The notes: generated by a model not told the origin, from the sequence alone. DNA of 47,939 bases from Candidatus Zhuqueibacterota bacterium (GCA_029262035.1 JAJDAE010000219.1:1-47939), one strand, 5' to 3'; positions 9,368 to 17,059 are shown, numbered from the stretch's first letter. Numbers and translations are program-made.

Positions 9368-9715
9368 ATGAGATTTTTACAAATTTTAACAATGTTATTG
9401 ATCGCAACTACCAGCTTGTTAGCACAGGCCGATTCTTCTCAAAAAAATAAAGGGAAGACCAACAGTGCAGGTGAATTGATTTTAGATGAAATTTCAATTG
9501 AGGCCGTTTTGGAAAAACCGAATGTCTCGATTTTTGCAAACAGGGAACGGCCGCGCGTTGGATCATCTGAATTTACGGATAGAAGTTTCCAAAAAGAACT
9601 GAGTGAATTACCAGGCAAAAAAATATTGTTCAGAAAAGATTTTTTTAAAATCAAAAAAGTACACGACTATAAAAAATTAATCAAAGCAATTGTTGAGAAA
9701 CAAACCAAGAAATGA
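9368..9715 (+). CDS. Small exported protein of unknown function in the stator operon
   Basis: The product is 115 aa from the ATG at 9368; an in-frame TTG two codons upstream is the less likely start. A signal peptide (LQILTMLLIATTSLLAQA) is followed by a polar mature domain of about 95 residues with a DEISIEAVLEKPNVSIFANRE segment and a basic C-terminus (KKVHDYKKLIKAIVEKQTKK). I do not recognise the family. The phrase 'ISIEAVLEKPNV' is reminiscent of outer-membrane-linked proteins found near ExbB/ExbD clusters, but this is weak. It lies between the TPR giants and TolQ, so a periplasmic accessory of that complex is the most economical guess. Confidence 0.65.
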   Translation: MRFLQILTMLLIATTSLLAQADSSQKNKGKTNSAGELILDEISIEAVLEKPNVSIFANRERPRVGSSEFTDRSFQKELSELPGKKILFRKDFFKIKKVHDYKKLIKAIVEKQTKK

Positions 9716-9728
9716 TTCTGCAAGCCTC

Positions 9729-9790
9729 TTCATGCTGAGCGGAGTCGAAGCATAGCCTTAGCTCTACACTTCGACTCCGCTCAGTGTGAA
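9729..9790. repeat. 16-bp palindrome CTGAGCGGAGTCGAAG, copy 1
   Basis: CTGAGCGGAGTCGAAG at 9735-9750 is perfectly inverted at 9769-9784 with an 18-base spacer, and the outer TTCA arms pair after two mismatches. The same 16-bp arms recur at 11064-11124 with a different spacer. The element lies in the gap directly upstream of tolQ and would form a strong hairpin in its leader. Confidence 0.75.
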
Positions 9791-9839
9791 AGCGATTTAA
9801 TTAGGATAATTGAAACAAACCAAATAAGGAGTAACAAAA

Positions 9840-10487
9840 ATGGAAATGTTTGAAAGTTTTCGCCCTGGCGCTTCAGGATGGATCTTTATGTGGGCGCTTT
9901 TGATAACAGGCGCTTTTATGGTTGCCGTCGCCGTAGAGAGAGGCTATTACATCTGGGTTAAATCAAATATTAATTCAGGTAAATTTATGACTGAAATAAG
10001 ACGGCTTGTAACCGCAGGAAAATATAATGATGCGCTTGCTTTGTGTGATTCCGCCGGTGACAAAGCGCTGCCGCGTGTCATCAGGTCCGGTTTGAAATTA
10101 GCTTCAACCAACAAAATAGCAGATTTCCGCACCATCCAAAACTCTGTGGATGAAGGCACGCTTGAGGTGATTCCGAAATTGCAGGAGCGCACCGGTTTTC
10201 TTGCCATGATTGGCAACGTAGCCACTTTGATCGGACTGGCGGGCACCATCTACGGATTGATTCTGGCCTTCGCGGCGGTCTCGGAAGCAGGCTATGATGC
10301 GGCGCAAAAATCAGCCTTTCTCGCCGCTGGTATTTCAACCGCTATGAACACAACCCTGATGGGACTCGCGATTGCTATTCCGGCGATTATGGTTTATACT
10401 TTTATCCACAATAAAACCGTAAAAATCATCGACGAAATTGACGAGCATACTGTGAAACTGATCAACTTAATTATGGGAAATAAGTAA
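9840..10487 (+). CDS. MotA/TolQ/ExbB-family proton channel subunit
   Basis: At 215 aa this is a typical TolQ/ExbB protein of the inner membrane, which with TolR/ExbD forms a proton-driven motor. A first transmembrane helix lies near residues 15-36 (WIFMWALLITGAFMVAVAV). A cytoplasmic loop follows, then the conserved region ERTGFLAMIGNVATLIGLAGTIYGLILAF near 115-145 and the third helix near 158-188 (AAGISTAMNTTLMGLAIAIPAIMVYTF). These match the family's two conserved C-terminal membrane segments, with the Thr/Gly-rich GTIYG turn. The start has a good Shine-Dalgarno (AAGGAG, 7 bases before ATG). Two tolR genes follow, the first only 2 bases away. Confidence 0.93.
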   Translation: MEMFESFRPGASGWIFMWALLITGAFMVAVAVERGYYIWVKSNINSGKFMTEIRRLVTAGKYNDALALCDSAGDKALPRVIRSGLKLASTNKIADFRTIQNSVDEGTLEVIPKLQERTGFLAMIGNVATLIGLAGTIYGLILAFAAVSEAGYDAAQKSAFLAAGISTAMNTTLMGLAIAIPAIMVYTFIHNKTVKIIDEIDEHTVKLINLIMGNK

Positions 10488-10489
10488 CC

Positions 10490-11020
10490 ATGGCTTATAA
10501 ACCTTCGCGCAGAAGATCGCCCAAAGTCAATGAGGCGATGGAGCCGAACATGACGCCGATTATGAACCTGATGGTGGTTTTGATTCCCCTGTTGCTGTCC
10601 TCGGCTCAACTTATCAAATTAAGCGTGATCGAGTTAAATTTACCGCCGGCGGCAGACATGCAGACCGAGGGCAAAAAGCTCGAGCAGAAAGAAACAAAAC
10701 TCGATCTTTCAATTACCATCACCAATAAAGGTTTCTATATTTCAAGCTCTTCGGCGATTGTGAGAAATATGAAGGGGGCGCCCTCTATACCTCTGAAGGA
10801 TGGCGTATTTGATTATGCGGCGTTGGCAGAAAAACTATACCAGATAAAAGGCAAGGCGTCCGGTCGTTTCGAGGATACAAATTCCATAACGATTCAAGCC
10901 GAACCAACAATTGATTACCAGACGCTGGTGAGTACAATGGATGCTGCCCGTGCGATAAAAGTGGAAGAACGGGAAATTCCTCTTTTTCCAAAAGCGTCAG
11001 TAAGCGCAATGATTTTGTAA
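10490..11020 (+). CDS. ExbD/TolR-family protein with Asn at the channel Asp position
   Basis: This 176-aa protein has the TolR plan: a short basic cytoplasmic start (MAYKPSRRR), one transmembrane helix (residues about 22-45) and a periplasmic domain ending in a DYQTLVSTMDAARA-like helix. In TolR/ExbD the helix begins with a Pro-hydrophobic-hydrophobic-Asp motif, and that Asp carries protons. Here the corresponding segment reads TPIMNLMVV, with Asn26 where Asp is expected. The second paralogue at 11172 keeps an Asp. Both begin MAY-x-PSRR, showing they are duplicates. An asymmetric TolR pair working with the single TolQ is inferred. The gene starts 2 bases after tolQ and is clearly co-transcribed. 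Confidence 0.9.
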   Translation: MAYKPSRRRSPKVNEAMEPNMTPIMNLMVVLIPLLLSSAQLIKLSVIELNLPPAADMQTEGKKLEQKETKLDLSITITNKGFYISSSSAIVRNMKGAPSIPLKDGVFDYAALAEKLYQIKGKASGRFEDTNSITIQAEPTIDYQTLVSTMDAARAIKVEEREIPLFPKASVSAMIL

Positions 11021-11055
11021 TAGATGATATTTTCAAAGTTGAAAAGTTACAATAT

Positions 11056-11132
11056 TCTTCATGCTGAGCGGAGTCGAAGCATGTTGTTTTTTAAGAAGTT
11101 CAATCACCCTTCGACTCCGCTCAGGGTGAAGG
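11056..11132. repeat. 16-bp palindrome CTGAGCGGAGTCGAAG, copy 2
   Basis: This is the second copy of the palindrome seen ahead of tolQ: CTGAGCGGAGTCGAAG at 11064-11079 and its perfect complement at 11109-11124, with an unrelated 29-base spacer. It fills much of the gap between the two tolR genes, so the tolQ-tolR1 pair is bracketed by two copies. Confidence 0.75.
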
Positions 11133-11171
11133 CGTTGGACTTCTAAGACAGCCCCTTAAACTTGGTGAACT

Positions 11172-11666
11172 ATGGCTTACGTACCTTCGAGACGAAAAAG
11201 ACACAATACATTCGTAAAAAATGCAACACTAAACCTGACCTCTATGATGGATATGTTTACCATTATCCTGGTGTTTTTGTTGAAAGCATACACGTCGGAA
11301 GGCCAGCTTGTTCAACCCTCTGATACCCTTTCGTTGCCCAAGTCAACTCTCAAGGCCCCACTTGAAACGGCACTGAGTTTGGTTGTTTCGCAAAATATGA
11401 TTTTGGTAAATGATAAGCCGGTTATTCTGATGGATAAGGTGGTTAAGCAAACCGACTTTTTGATAGCGCCTTTGCAATCGGAGTTACAGCGCCACGCCAA
11501 TGAGGCAAAACGAATGGAAGCTCAATTTGAAATGCCATTTACCGGAAAAGTGGTTATTCAGGGGGATAGAGAGATTCAATACAAAGACCTGGTTAAAGTG
11601 ATGGCAACTTGCGGGATGTCGGATTATCCCAATATGCGGCTGGTAGTTTACCAGAAGGGTGAGTAG
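11172..11666 (+). CDS. ExbD/TolR-family protein with intact channel Asp
   Basis: This 164-aa paralogue of the preceding gene starts MAYVPSRRKR and has one membrane helix from about residue 22 to 40. Asp27 in LTSMMDMFTIILVFLL occupies the conserved proton-pathway position. The periplasmic part (about residues 45-164) ends with IQYKDLVKVMATCGMSDYPNMRLVVYQ, the usual strand-helix close of ExbD. It differs from the first copy in being shorter and in keeping the acidic residue. With TolQ and TolR1 it forms a TolQ-TolR-TolR set, the composition of the Myxococcus AglRQS gliding motor (family knowledge). Separated from the first copy by 151 bp containing a palindrome. Confidence 0.9.
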   Translation: MAYVPSRRKRHNTFVKNATLNLTSMMDMFTIILVFLLKAYTSEGQLVQPSDTLSLPKSTLKAPLETALSLVVSQNMILVNDKPVILMDKVVKQTDFLIAPLQSELQRHANEAKRMEAQFEMPFTGKVVIQGDREIQYKDLVKVMATCGMSDYPNMRLVVYQKGE

Positions 11667-11674
11667 AATCCCAT

Positions 11675-11785
11675 GTCATTCTGAGGATAAACCGCTTTTT
11701 GAGTCCGAAGAATCTTTTAAATCAACCCTCTTCGCGCCCAACATTTGTTTTGTACTGTCATTCGGGGTTTCGTGTTCAGAATGAT
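11675..11785. repeat. Inverted repeat with TCATTCTGAGG-type arms
   Basis: The arm GTCATTCTGAGGATAAACC (11675-11693) is complementary, with a few mismatches, to the segment ending TTCAGAATGA at 11766-11785. The centre contains GAGTCCGAAGAATCTTTT. It occupies nearly the whole gap between tolR2 and the AgmX-like gene and looks like another dispersed extragenic palindrome. No gene is present in it. Confidence 0.5.
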
Positions 11786-11808
11786 TTTTGAAAAAAAAAG
11801 GTTTGTTT

Positions 11809-12858
11809 ATGAAAACACAAGATTTTGAACCAATAATTTACGACTTTTCAAAGAAATTTTCGGATACTTTTGATAAAAGATATATGGGTGTGCTCTGTTT
11901 CTCTGTTATTATACACAGTCTGGTTGTAGTATATTTTTTATTTAATCCCGTTCCTGCCAGCCAGTCAAGTATCAAAAGAATACAGGAACAGCTTGCCAAC
12001 ACCATTAAAGATTTAAAAGCTGTCACAGAAGAGCAATATGTACAGTTTGAATTCCAGAAGCAAAAGGGAATTCTACCGGATGCGCCGCAGAAAAAAGCTG
12101 CGCCCAAAAAATCTGGGAAGAAGGCCAGCCCGCCACCGAAATCTAAGACTCAGGTTGCAGATGCAGGAAAAAATAAAACAGGCCGCAGGCGAAGTAAAGG
12201 CAAGTTGACCCAGAAAAAGTTGGCAGCCAGCGTGGGCAATAAAGGCGTTTTGGCTTTGCTTACGAGTTCCAGTTCAAAGTCAAGAGGAAGTAGCGTGAGC
12301 GATTTCATCAGCGGTTCGAAATACAAAACGAAAGATTTGGATAAAACAATATCCGGGCTTTCGGGACTGCGCGGCAGCGGAAATAGCTCCAATAAAAACC
12401 AAATCAAGGAAGTCAAGGGTACACGTTCCGTTGGCAGCGCCGGCATTGACGATCTTGTTTCAGACCTGGGTGCAACTGAATCGCTTTCCTTTGAGCGAGC
12501 AGGTGATTTTGCAATCATATCCGGTGACGGAGATGGCGCCAGCAGAGGTGGCGGCCGTGGTAAAGGCCGTAATGCGGATGATATTCAGGCCGTGGTTGTA
12601 AAACATAACAAGTCTGTGCAATATTGCTATGAACGCGAGCTGCGCAGAAACCCTGACTTAAAAGGTAAAATCGTCGTTCGTTTTACGATATCGCCACAAG
12701 GTTCGGTCGTCAAAGTTGAGGTGGTTTCATCGACTGTAAAAAATCGTCAGGTTGAACGGTGCGTGGTTAATCGCATCCGCCGCTGGAACGATTTTGGTGA
12801 GGTCGCCGAAAGTGTGGGCAATACCGTGATTCGGCAGACTTATGCATTTGGGTATTAA
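11809..12858 (+). CDS. AgmX/PglI C-terminal domain protein, TonB-like energy transducer
   Basis: The product is 349 aa from the ATG at 11809; an in-frame TTG at 11788 is less likely. A cytoplasmic N-terminus of about 25 residues leads into one membrane helix (YMGVLCFSVIIHSLVVVYFLFNPV). A long Lys/Ala/Pro-rich and then Gly/Ser-rich periplasmic linker follows. The last 90 residues match the AgmX/PglI C-terminal domain: VVVKHNKSVQYCYERELRRNP, GKIVVRFTISPQGSV, VERCVVNRIRRW. The two Cys (in YCYE and ERCVV) are typical of that domain. The architecture is that of TonB, and relatives in Myxococcus (GltJ/AgmX) work with TolQR-type stators in gliding. It should couple the upstream motor to the TPR proteins, which is inference from gene order. 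Confidence 0.85.
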   Translation: MKTQDFEPIIYDFSKKFSDTFDKRYMGVLCFSVIIHSLVVVYFLFNPVPASQSSIKRIQEQLANTIKDLKAVTEEQYVQFEFQKQKGILPDAPQKKAAPKKSGKKASPPPKSKTQVADAGKNKTGRRRSKGKLTQKKLAASVGNKGVLALLTSSSSKSRGSSVSDFISGSKYKTKDLDKTISGLSGLRGSGNSSNKNQIKEVKGTRSVGSAGIDDLVSDLGATESLSFERAGDFAIISGDGDGASRGGGRGKGRNADDIQAVVVKHNKSVQYCYERELRRNPDLKGKIVVRFTISPQGSVVKVEVVSSTVKNRQVERCVVNRIRRWNDFGEVAESVGNTVIRQTYAFGY

Positions 12859-12956
12859 TAGGCGTATCTGTTTTTGGCACCAGCTATTATTATGCTATCG
12901 GGATTTTTTTTGAAAATATCTTGGTATAACCCACTTTTTGTAAAACCCTCCTTACA

Positions 12957-13123
12957 AAAGATAAAATAGAGTTCTGCAAAATGCCATAATGTTCAAAATT
13001 TGCTGTCATACCTGCGAATGCAGGTATCTCATAAACTACTAATTATTTTCACCCTGGAGACTCCTGCATCCACAGGAGTGACACCTTTTTTTTCTATACT
13101 TTGCAGAACTCTAAAGATAAAAT
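12957..13123. mobile_element. MITE, 145 bp, with 13-bp terminal inverted repeats and 11-bp target duplication
   Basis: The core at 12968-13112 begins AGAGTTCTGCAAA and ends TTTGCAGAACTCT, perfect 13-bp inverted termini. It is flanked on both sides by the identical 11-mer AAAGATAAAAT (12957-12967 and 13113-13123), the footprint of transposition. Inside are two hairpins, ATACCTGC-gaat-GCAGGTAT (13008-13027) and ACTCCTG-catcca-CAGGAGT (13060-13079), and no coding sequence. A target duplication of this length is seen in IS4-type elements, so a distant IS4-like transposase may mobilise it; none is encoded here. It inserted 13 bp before the next start codon. Confidence 0.88.
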
Positions 13124-13135
13124 GAAATTTTTAGG

Positions 13136-13378
13136 ATGATGACTGATCAACTCAAACAAAAGATATTCAGGGAAGTGGCAGTTTTTCTGGCTGTCCTGGT
13201 GGTGGGGTATATATTTTCTGCGGAAGGTCCGACCAATTTTCGTTATCCAATGAGTGCGCATCCCGATGTAAAAGTAGGTCTCGTGGCTTTCGGCAAGTTT
13301 ATTATGTACCTGGGGTATCCAACCTTGCTTTTGCTGCGGTTCCTGCTGCGAAAGAGAAATGAGCAGCGTAAAAATTGA
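13136..13378 (+). CDS. Small two-helix membrane protein of unknown function
   Basis: This 80-aa protein has two hydrophobic segments, residues about 13-29 (VAVFLAVLVVGYIFSAE) and 54-70 (IMYLGYPTLLLLRFLLR), with a polar tail rich in Arg and Lys. I do not recognise a family. ATG codons at 13136 and 13139 are both possible starts, and the upstream AGG is too close to be a good ribosome binding site. The MITE has inserted just upstream and has probably separated the gene from its original leader. It points the same way as the stator operon but is 277 bp away from it. Confidence 0.5.
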   Translation: MMTDQLKQKIFREVAVFLAVLVVGYIFSAEGPTNFRYPMSAHPDVKVGLVAFGKFIMYLGYPTLLLLRFLLRKRNEQRKN

Positions 13379-13443
13379 TAATCCGGGGACAGTTGTCTTT
13401 CTTTTCTCTAAGTCTTTTTAACGCCGATACCAGAACTCAAGAA

Positions 13444-14532
13444 CTAATCAATTCGAATCGCTTTTGAAGCCGCGCGATCAATTCTTATTCGGTAGATAGT
13501 TTTTTCTCCAAACTGAATTTCAATTTCATTTTTAGAAATACCTCTGGCTGAAAAGTCATCCTTGCTGATAATTTGAGCGGGTAGTTCTCCTTTTAGAACG
13601 ATTCTGTTGGAGTCAGGTCTTGTGACGGAAATCGGGAATTCGTCAGGCCATTTACTCTCTATGCCTGTCTGGATGTGTGGTTCGATGACGAGCTGAAAAC
13701 CAACCTCCCTATCATTTAAACTGATGATTTTCGAAAAAATTGTGCTTTCATCTTTCTTTTCTAAAAAGGAATTTATCTCTATTTTAGAATCCCGATCTTC
13801 AAGGCGGTCATCGCGTGGCATAGAGCCTAATGATACAGGTAAAACTTCGTTTTCAAGCACGAAAGATAAATCATCGTCCGTCGCATCAGATTCTGCTTCT
13901 TCGAGTGAGTGCATATCAATTCCTGCTTTATTGTCTAAACTTTGAATAGCAGTTTGTTCAGTCCTCGAATCTTCTTTAGATATTCTCTTCCTGAGTTTTA
14001 GCTGAGGCGCTTGTTGATTTGATTTTGGCGAATTCAATCTCAATTGGTTTTCCGATTTCCCCAAAATATTTGAAGCTGTCGTTGGTCTGTTTTTTTTAGT
14101 TTCTTCGGAGACTTCTTTTTCAACAGGTAATGAACCGAGCTCATCCGCAAAATCAGACTCCGCAGTCATGAGCTCTGATAAAGACTCTTGAGCGGCAAGC
14201 GGCGCACTCTCCGGTTGAACCTGATTTTTATAAACATAATACATGGTGGGTGTTAAAATGAAAATGAAAGCCAACGCAGCTATCCGCGTAACTGCACTCC
14301 AATTGAACTTTTCTGAACTTGCCAACTCGGCTTGATTTTTAATTTCAGCTTTCATTTCGGCACGACCAACTTCACGAATGCCGATGAGGATTTTTTCCTG
14401 CTGAGCAAGTTTTTTTGAACAAACTTTGCATTCGCTCAGATGCCCCTTGAAAGCTTGTTTTTCAGCTTCGTCGAGTCGTTCTAAAATATAATCTTCAAAA
14501 AAGTCGTCGTTGTTGATAAATTGACATTTCAT
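13444..14532 (-). CDS. Anti-sigma factor with zinc-binding N-terminus
   Basis: The product is 362 aa from ATG at 14532, chosen because AAAGGTAACC lies just before it and the sigma gene stops at 14538; a longer reading overlapping that gene is possible. The N-terminus holds the HLSECKVC zinc-finger motif (H-x3-C-x2-C) of anti-sigma factors, which binds the partner sigma factor in the cytoplasm. One membrane helix follows at about residues 84-108 (ALAFIFILTPTMYYVY). The remaining 250 residues are an acidic periplasmic region of low complexity, ending in a small beta-rich domain (VTRPDSNRIVLKGELPAQII). This is a membrane anti-sigma factor that should hold the ECF sigma factor encoded directly upstream until an envelope signal arrives. 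Confidence 0.85.
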   Translation of the reverse strand: MKCQFINNDDFFEDYILERLDEAEKQAFKGHLSECKVCSKKLAQQEKILIGIREVGRAEMKAEIKNQAELASSEKFNWSAVTRIAALAFIFILTPTMYYVYKNQVQPESAPLAAQESLSELMTAESDFADELGSLPVEKEVSEETKKNRPTTASNILGKSENQLRLNSPKSNQQAPQLKLRKRISKEDSRTEQTAIQSLDNKAGIDMHSLEEAESDATDDDLSFVLENEVLPVSLGSMPRDDRLEDRDSKIEINSFLEKKDESTIFSKIISLNDREVGFQLVIEPHIQTGIESKWPDEFPISVTRPDSNRIVLKGELPAQIISKDDFSARGISKNEIEIQFGEKTIYRIRIDRAASKAIRID

Positions 14533-14537
14533 TTTGG

Positions 14538-15110
14538 TTACCTTTCGGATTTTTGCAGCACGCCTTTCATTGCTGCTTCCAGGCTTTTTTTGCACTGGTA
14601 TTTTTTTGCCTTCACCACATCCGGCCCTGAAAAATTCATAATGCGTGCGATGTCTTTCGTGTTTCTTTCTTCAAAATAAAAAAGTAAAAGCAGCTCCTTA
14701 CAGCCGGCGCTTATTTGGTTTAATGCATCTTCCAGTGATTGGTGATTTTCATCTTGAATCAAAGATGTCAGTGAATTTTCTCCGCCGTCGGAACGATTTT
14801 CCGGCAGCGGTTCATCCGATAGTTTCCCGAGCTTTCTGCTTTCGGCACGCCATTTATTTTTTACGATTGCAAGCATGTAGGTGCTAATTTTAGATTTTAG
14901 TTCAAATTTTCCCGAGCAGACATTTTGCCAAAGCACGATGATCGCCTCCTGCAGCATGTCATCAGCATCGGCCTCCCGACCGCCATTCTTCACCACATAG
15001 CTGAAAACCATTTTGCGGTGTTGATTGTAAAGCTCGCCCAAGACAGCGCGGTCGTTGCTTTTGATCCGGTTGATTATTTGCTGTTCCGGAAAAAATTTAA
15101 ATTTCAGCAT
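14538..15110 (-). CDS. ECF-type RNA polymerase sigma factor (sigma-70 family)
   Basis: This 190-aa protein has the two-domain ECF layout. Region 2 lies near residues 20-90 (LGELYNQHRKMVFSYVVK, ADADDMLQEAIIVLWQNV, TYMLAIVKNKWRAESRK), including the DxxQEAxxxxW core-binding stretch. Region 4 is near 125-185 (LNQISAGCKELLLLFYFEERNTKDIARIMNFS), with the helix-turn-helix that reads the -35 element. The usual VKxxxxRA signature is replaced by VVKAKKYQCKKSLE, as in some FCB-group ECF factors. Its stop is 5 bases before the anti-sigma start, so the two are translationally linked. It is divergent from a VWA lipoprotein, a likely target through the shared 97-bp region. Confidence 0.9.
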   Translation of the reverse strand: MLKFKFFPEQQIINRIKSNDRAVLGELYNQHRKMVFSYVVKNGGREADADDMLQEAIIVLWQNVCSGKFELKSKISTYMLAIVKNKWRAESRKLGKLSDEPLPENRSDGGENSLTSLIQDENHQSLEDALNQISAGCKELLLLFYFEERNTKDIARIMNFSGPDVVKAKKYQCKKSLEAAMKGVLQKSER

Positions 15111-15207
15111 TTACCTTTTTACAGTTTATGTCATTAACCTGAAAAAAGTAAATGAATTTATATTCAAAACACAATCTAAAATAACCCTAAACCTATGGAG
15201 GTTTACC
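15111..15207. promoter_or_regulatory. Divergent promoter region between the sigma operon and the VWA lipoprotein
   Basis: The 97 bp must hold promoters in both directions. It is very AT-rich. The VWA gene has a clear Shine-Dalgarno, GGAGG, six bases before its ATG. This lies inside a small inverted repeat AAACCT-atgg-AGGTTT (15189-15204), so a hairpin could mask ribosome entry. No ECF-type -35/-10 pair could be assigned confidently. Confidence 0.5.
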
Positions 15208-16986
15208 ATGCGTAACTTTTATATTTTATTCATCCTGATTTTGGCATCCCACTGCAGCAGCACCAAGCAACCGGCCGAAACTCCACAACAAATTGAACCA
15301 CCACAAAACGAGCAGGTTGTTGAAATAAAGGACGATGCCAAGGTATCTGAAAATATTTCCAATGAGGAAGATCTCTTTATTCTGGATGCAGTTGCAGAGC
15401 CAGAAATCCAAATGACCTCGGCGGGTGCAATGGAGAAAAAGTACAAATTGTCCGGGCAACAACCTGCGCGTACTGAAGCTTACCGCGAATTTTCAAGAAC
15501 TGGTGGGAAGTTGAACACGTTCAATTTGGCCGGAGATTTAGATCAACCACAGGTAGACCATAATACAGAAGAATATGATCTCATTGACGAGAATATTTTT
15601 CTGACTGCACTCAGCAATCCGCTCTCGACTTTTTCCATCGACGTAGACGCAGCCTCGTACGCCAACGTGCGCCGGTTTATCAACAGCGGTCAGATGCCGT
15701 ACAAAGATGCCGTGCGCATCGAAGAGATGATCAACTATTTTAACTACGATTATCCGGAACCCAAAAAAGACCAACCGTTTTCAGTGAACATGGAAATTTC
15801 TCAAGCACCCTGGAATGCCAAGCATCAACTCGTACACATCGGCTTGCAGGGTAAAAAGCTGGATACTAAAAAGCTTGCACCCAGCAACCTGGTTTTTCTC
15901 ATTGATGTGTCCGGTTCCATGAATAGCCCCAACAAACTGGGATTGCTAAAGTCATCGTTTAAAATTTTGCTGAAGAATTTACAGGCTAAAGACCGCGTAG
16001 CATTGGCGGTTTATGCTGGTCAGGCCGGCCTGGTTTTGCCTTCCACACCGGTAGCGGAGAAGAAAAAAATACTGGCTGCGTTGGATAATTTGAATGCAGG
16101 TGGTTCAACCGCTGGCGGTGCGGGTATTAAGCTGGCCTACGACGTAGCTAAGAAAAATCTTTTGGTCGAGGGCAACAACCGTGTGATTCTGGCCACAGAC
16201 GGTGATTTCAATGTTGGTACTTCTTCAACCTCTGAGTTGACACGACTGATCGAAGAAAAGCGCAAGGACGGTATCTATCTGACAATTTGCGGTTTTGGTA
16301 TGGGCAATTATAAGGACGGCCGCATGGAGAGCATCAGTAATGCGGGCAACGGCAATTACTACTACATCGATAATATTTTAGAGGCGAAGAAAGTTTTTGC
16401 TAACGAACTGCAGGCGACCTTGTTTACAATTGCCAAGGATGTTAAAATTCAGATCGAGTTTAACCCGGAGAAGGTTGGCGCTTACCGCCTGATCGGTTAT
16501 GAAAACCGTAAGCTGGCCAATGAAGATTTTAACGACGACAAAAAAGACGCAGGCGAACTCGGCGCTGGCCACACCGTGACTGCGCTGTACGAAATAATTC
16601 CCACTGGTGTGGAGAGTGAGTTTATCAAAGACGTTGACGCGCTGAAATACCAAAACCTCAACACCACAGGCAAGTCGGACTCAGATGAATGGATGACCGT
16701 GAAACTGCGCTACAAAAAGCCAAACGAAGACACCAGTAAGCTGTTGGTTGAAACCCTGAAAGGTAAACCAAAAACCATGGCAAAAAGCTCGGAGAATTTT
16801 CGGTTTTCAGCGGCGGTGGCGGAGTTTGGTATGATTCTGCGCGACTCGGAGTTTAAGCAGGCTTCATCATACGACAGCACGCTCAAGCTGGCAAAAACCG
16901 CCAAAGGTGATGACACCGAAGGCTACCGCGCCGAGTTTATCCGGTTGGTGGAGAAGGCGTCGTTGTTGGATGATTCGAATTCATAG
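15208..16986 (+). CDS. VWA-domain lipoprotein (YfbK family)
   Basis: The ATG at 15208 is preferred over an upstream in-frame start because of the GGAGG before it and the lipoprotein signal it opens (ILFILILASHC, lipidated Cys16). The 592-aa product has a Gln/Glu-rich linker and then the YfbK-type N-terminal domain near residues 125-185 (NPLSTFSIDVDAASYANVRRF). A von Willebrand factor A domain follows with an intact metal site, DVSGSMN at 233-239, and LATDGDFNVG further on. The C-terminal 170 residues match the domain that follows VWA in this family. VWA proteins bind partners through the metal site; no catalytic activity is expected. It sits divergent to the ECF sigma/anti-sigma pair, suggesting envelope-stress control. 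Confidence 0.92.
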   Translation: MRNFYILFILILASHCSSTKQPAETPQQIEPPQNEQVVEIKDDAKVSENISNEEDLFILDAVAEPEIQMTSAGAMEKKYKLSGQQPARTEAYREFSRTGGKLNTFNLAGDLDQPQVDHNTEEYDLIDENIFLTALSNPLSTFSIDVDAASYANVRRFINSGQMPYKDAVRIEEMINYFNYDYPEPKKDQPFSVNMEISQAPWNAKHQLVHIGLQGKKLDTKKLAPSNLVFLIDVSGSMNSPNKLGLLKSSFKILLKNLQAKDRVALAVYAGQAGLVLPSTPVAEKKKILAALDNLNAGGSTAGGAGIKLAYDVAKKNLLVEGNNRVILATDGDFNVGTSSTSELTRLIEEKRKDGIYLTICGFGMGNYKDGRMESISNAGNGNYYYIDNILEAKKVFANELQATLFTIAKDVKIQIEFNPEKVGAYRLIGYENRKLANEDFNDDKKDAGELGAGHTVTALYEIIPTGVESEFIKDVDALKYQNLNTTGKSDSDEWMTVKLRYKKPNEDTSKLLVETLKGKPKTMAKSSENFRFSAAVAEFGMILRDSEFKQASSYDSTLKLAKTAKGDDTEGYRAEFIRLVEKASLLDDSNS

Positions 16987-17059
16987 CAGAGATTTACAAC
17001 TTGGAAGGTTCGAGCCTTAGCAAGGGTTCTATTTTTACGCTTTCCCCAGAATTGTAATC

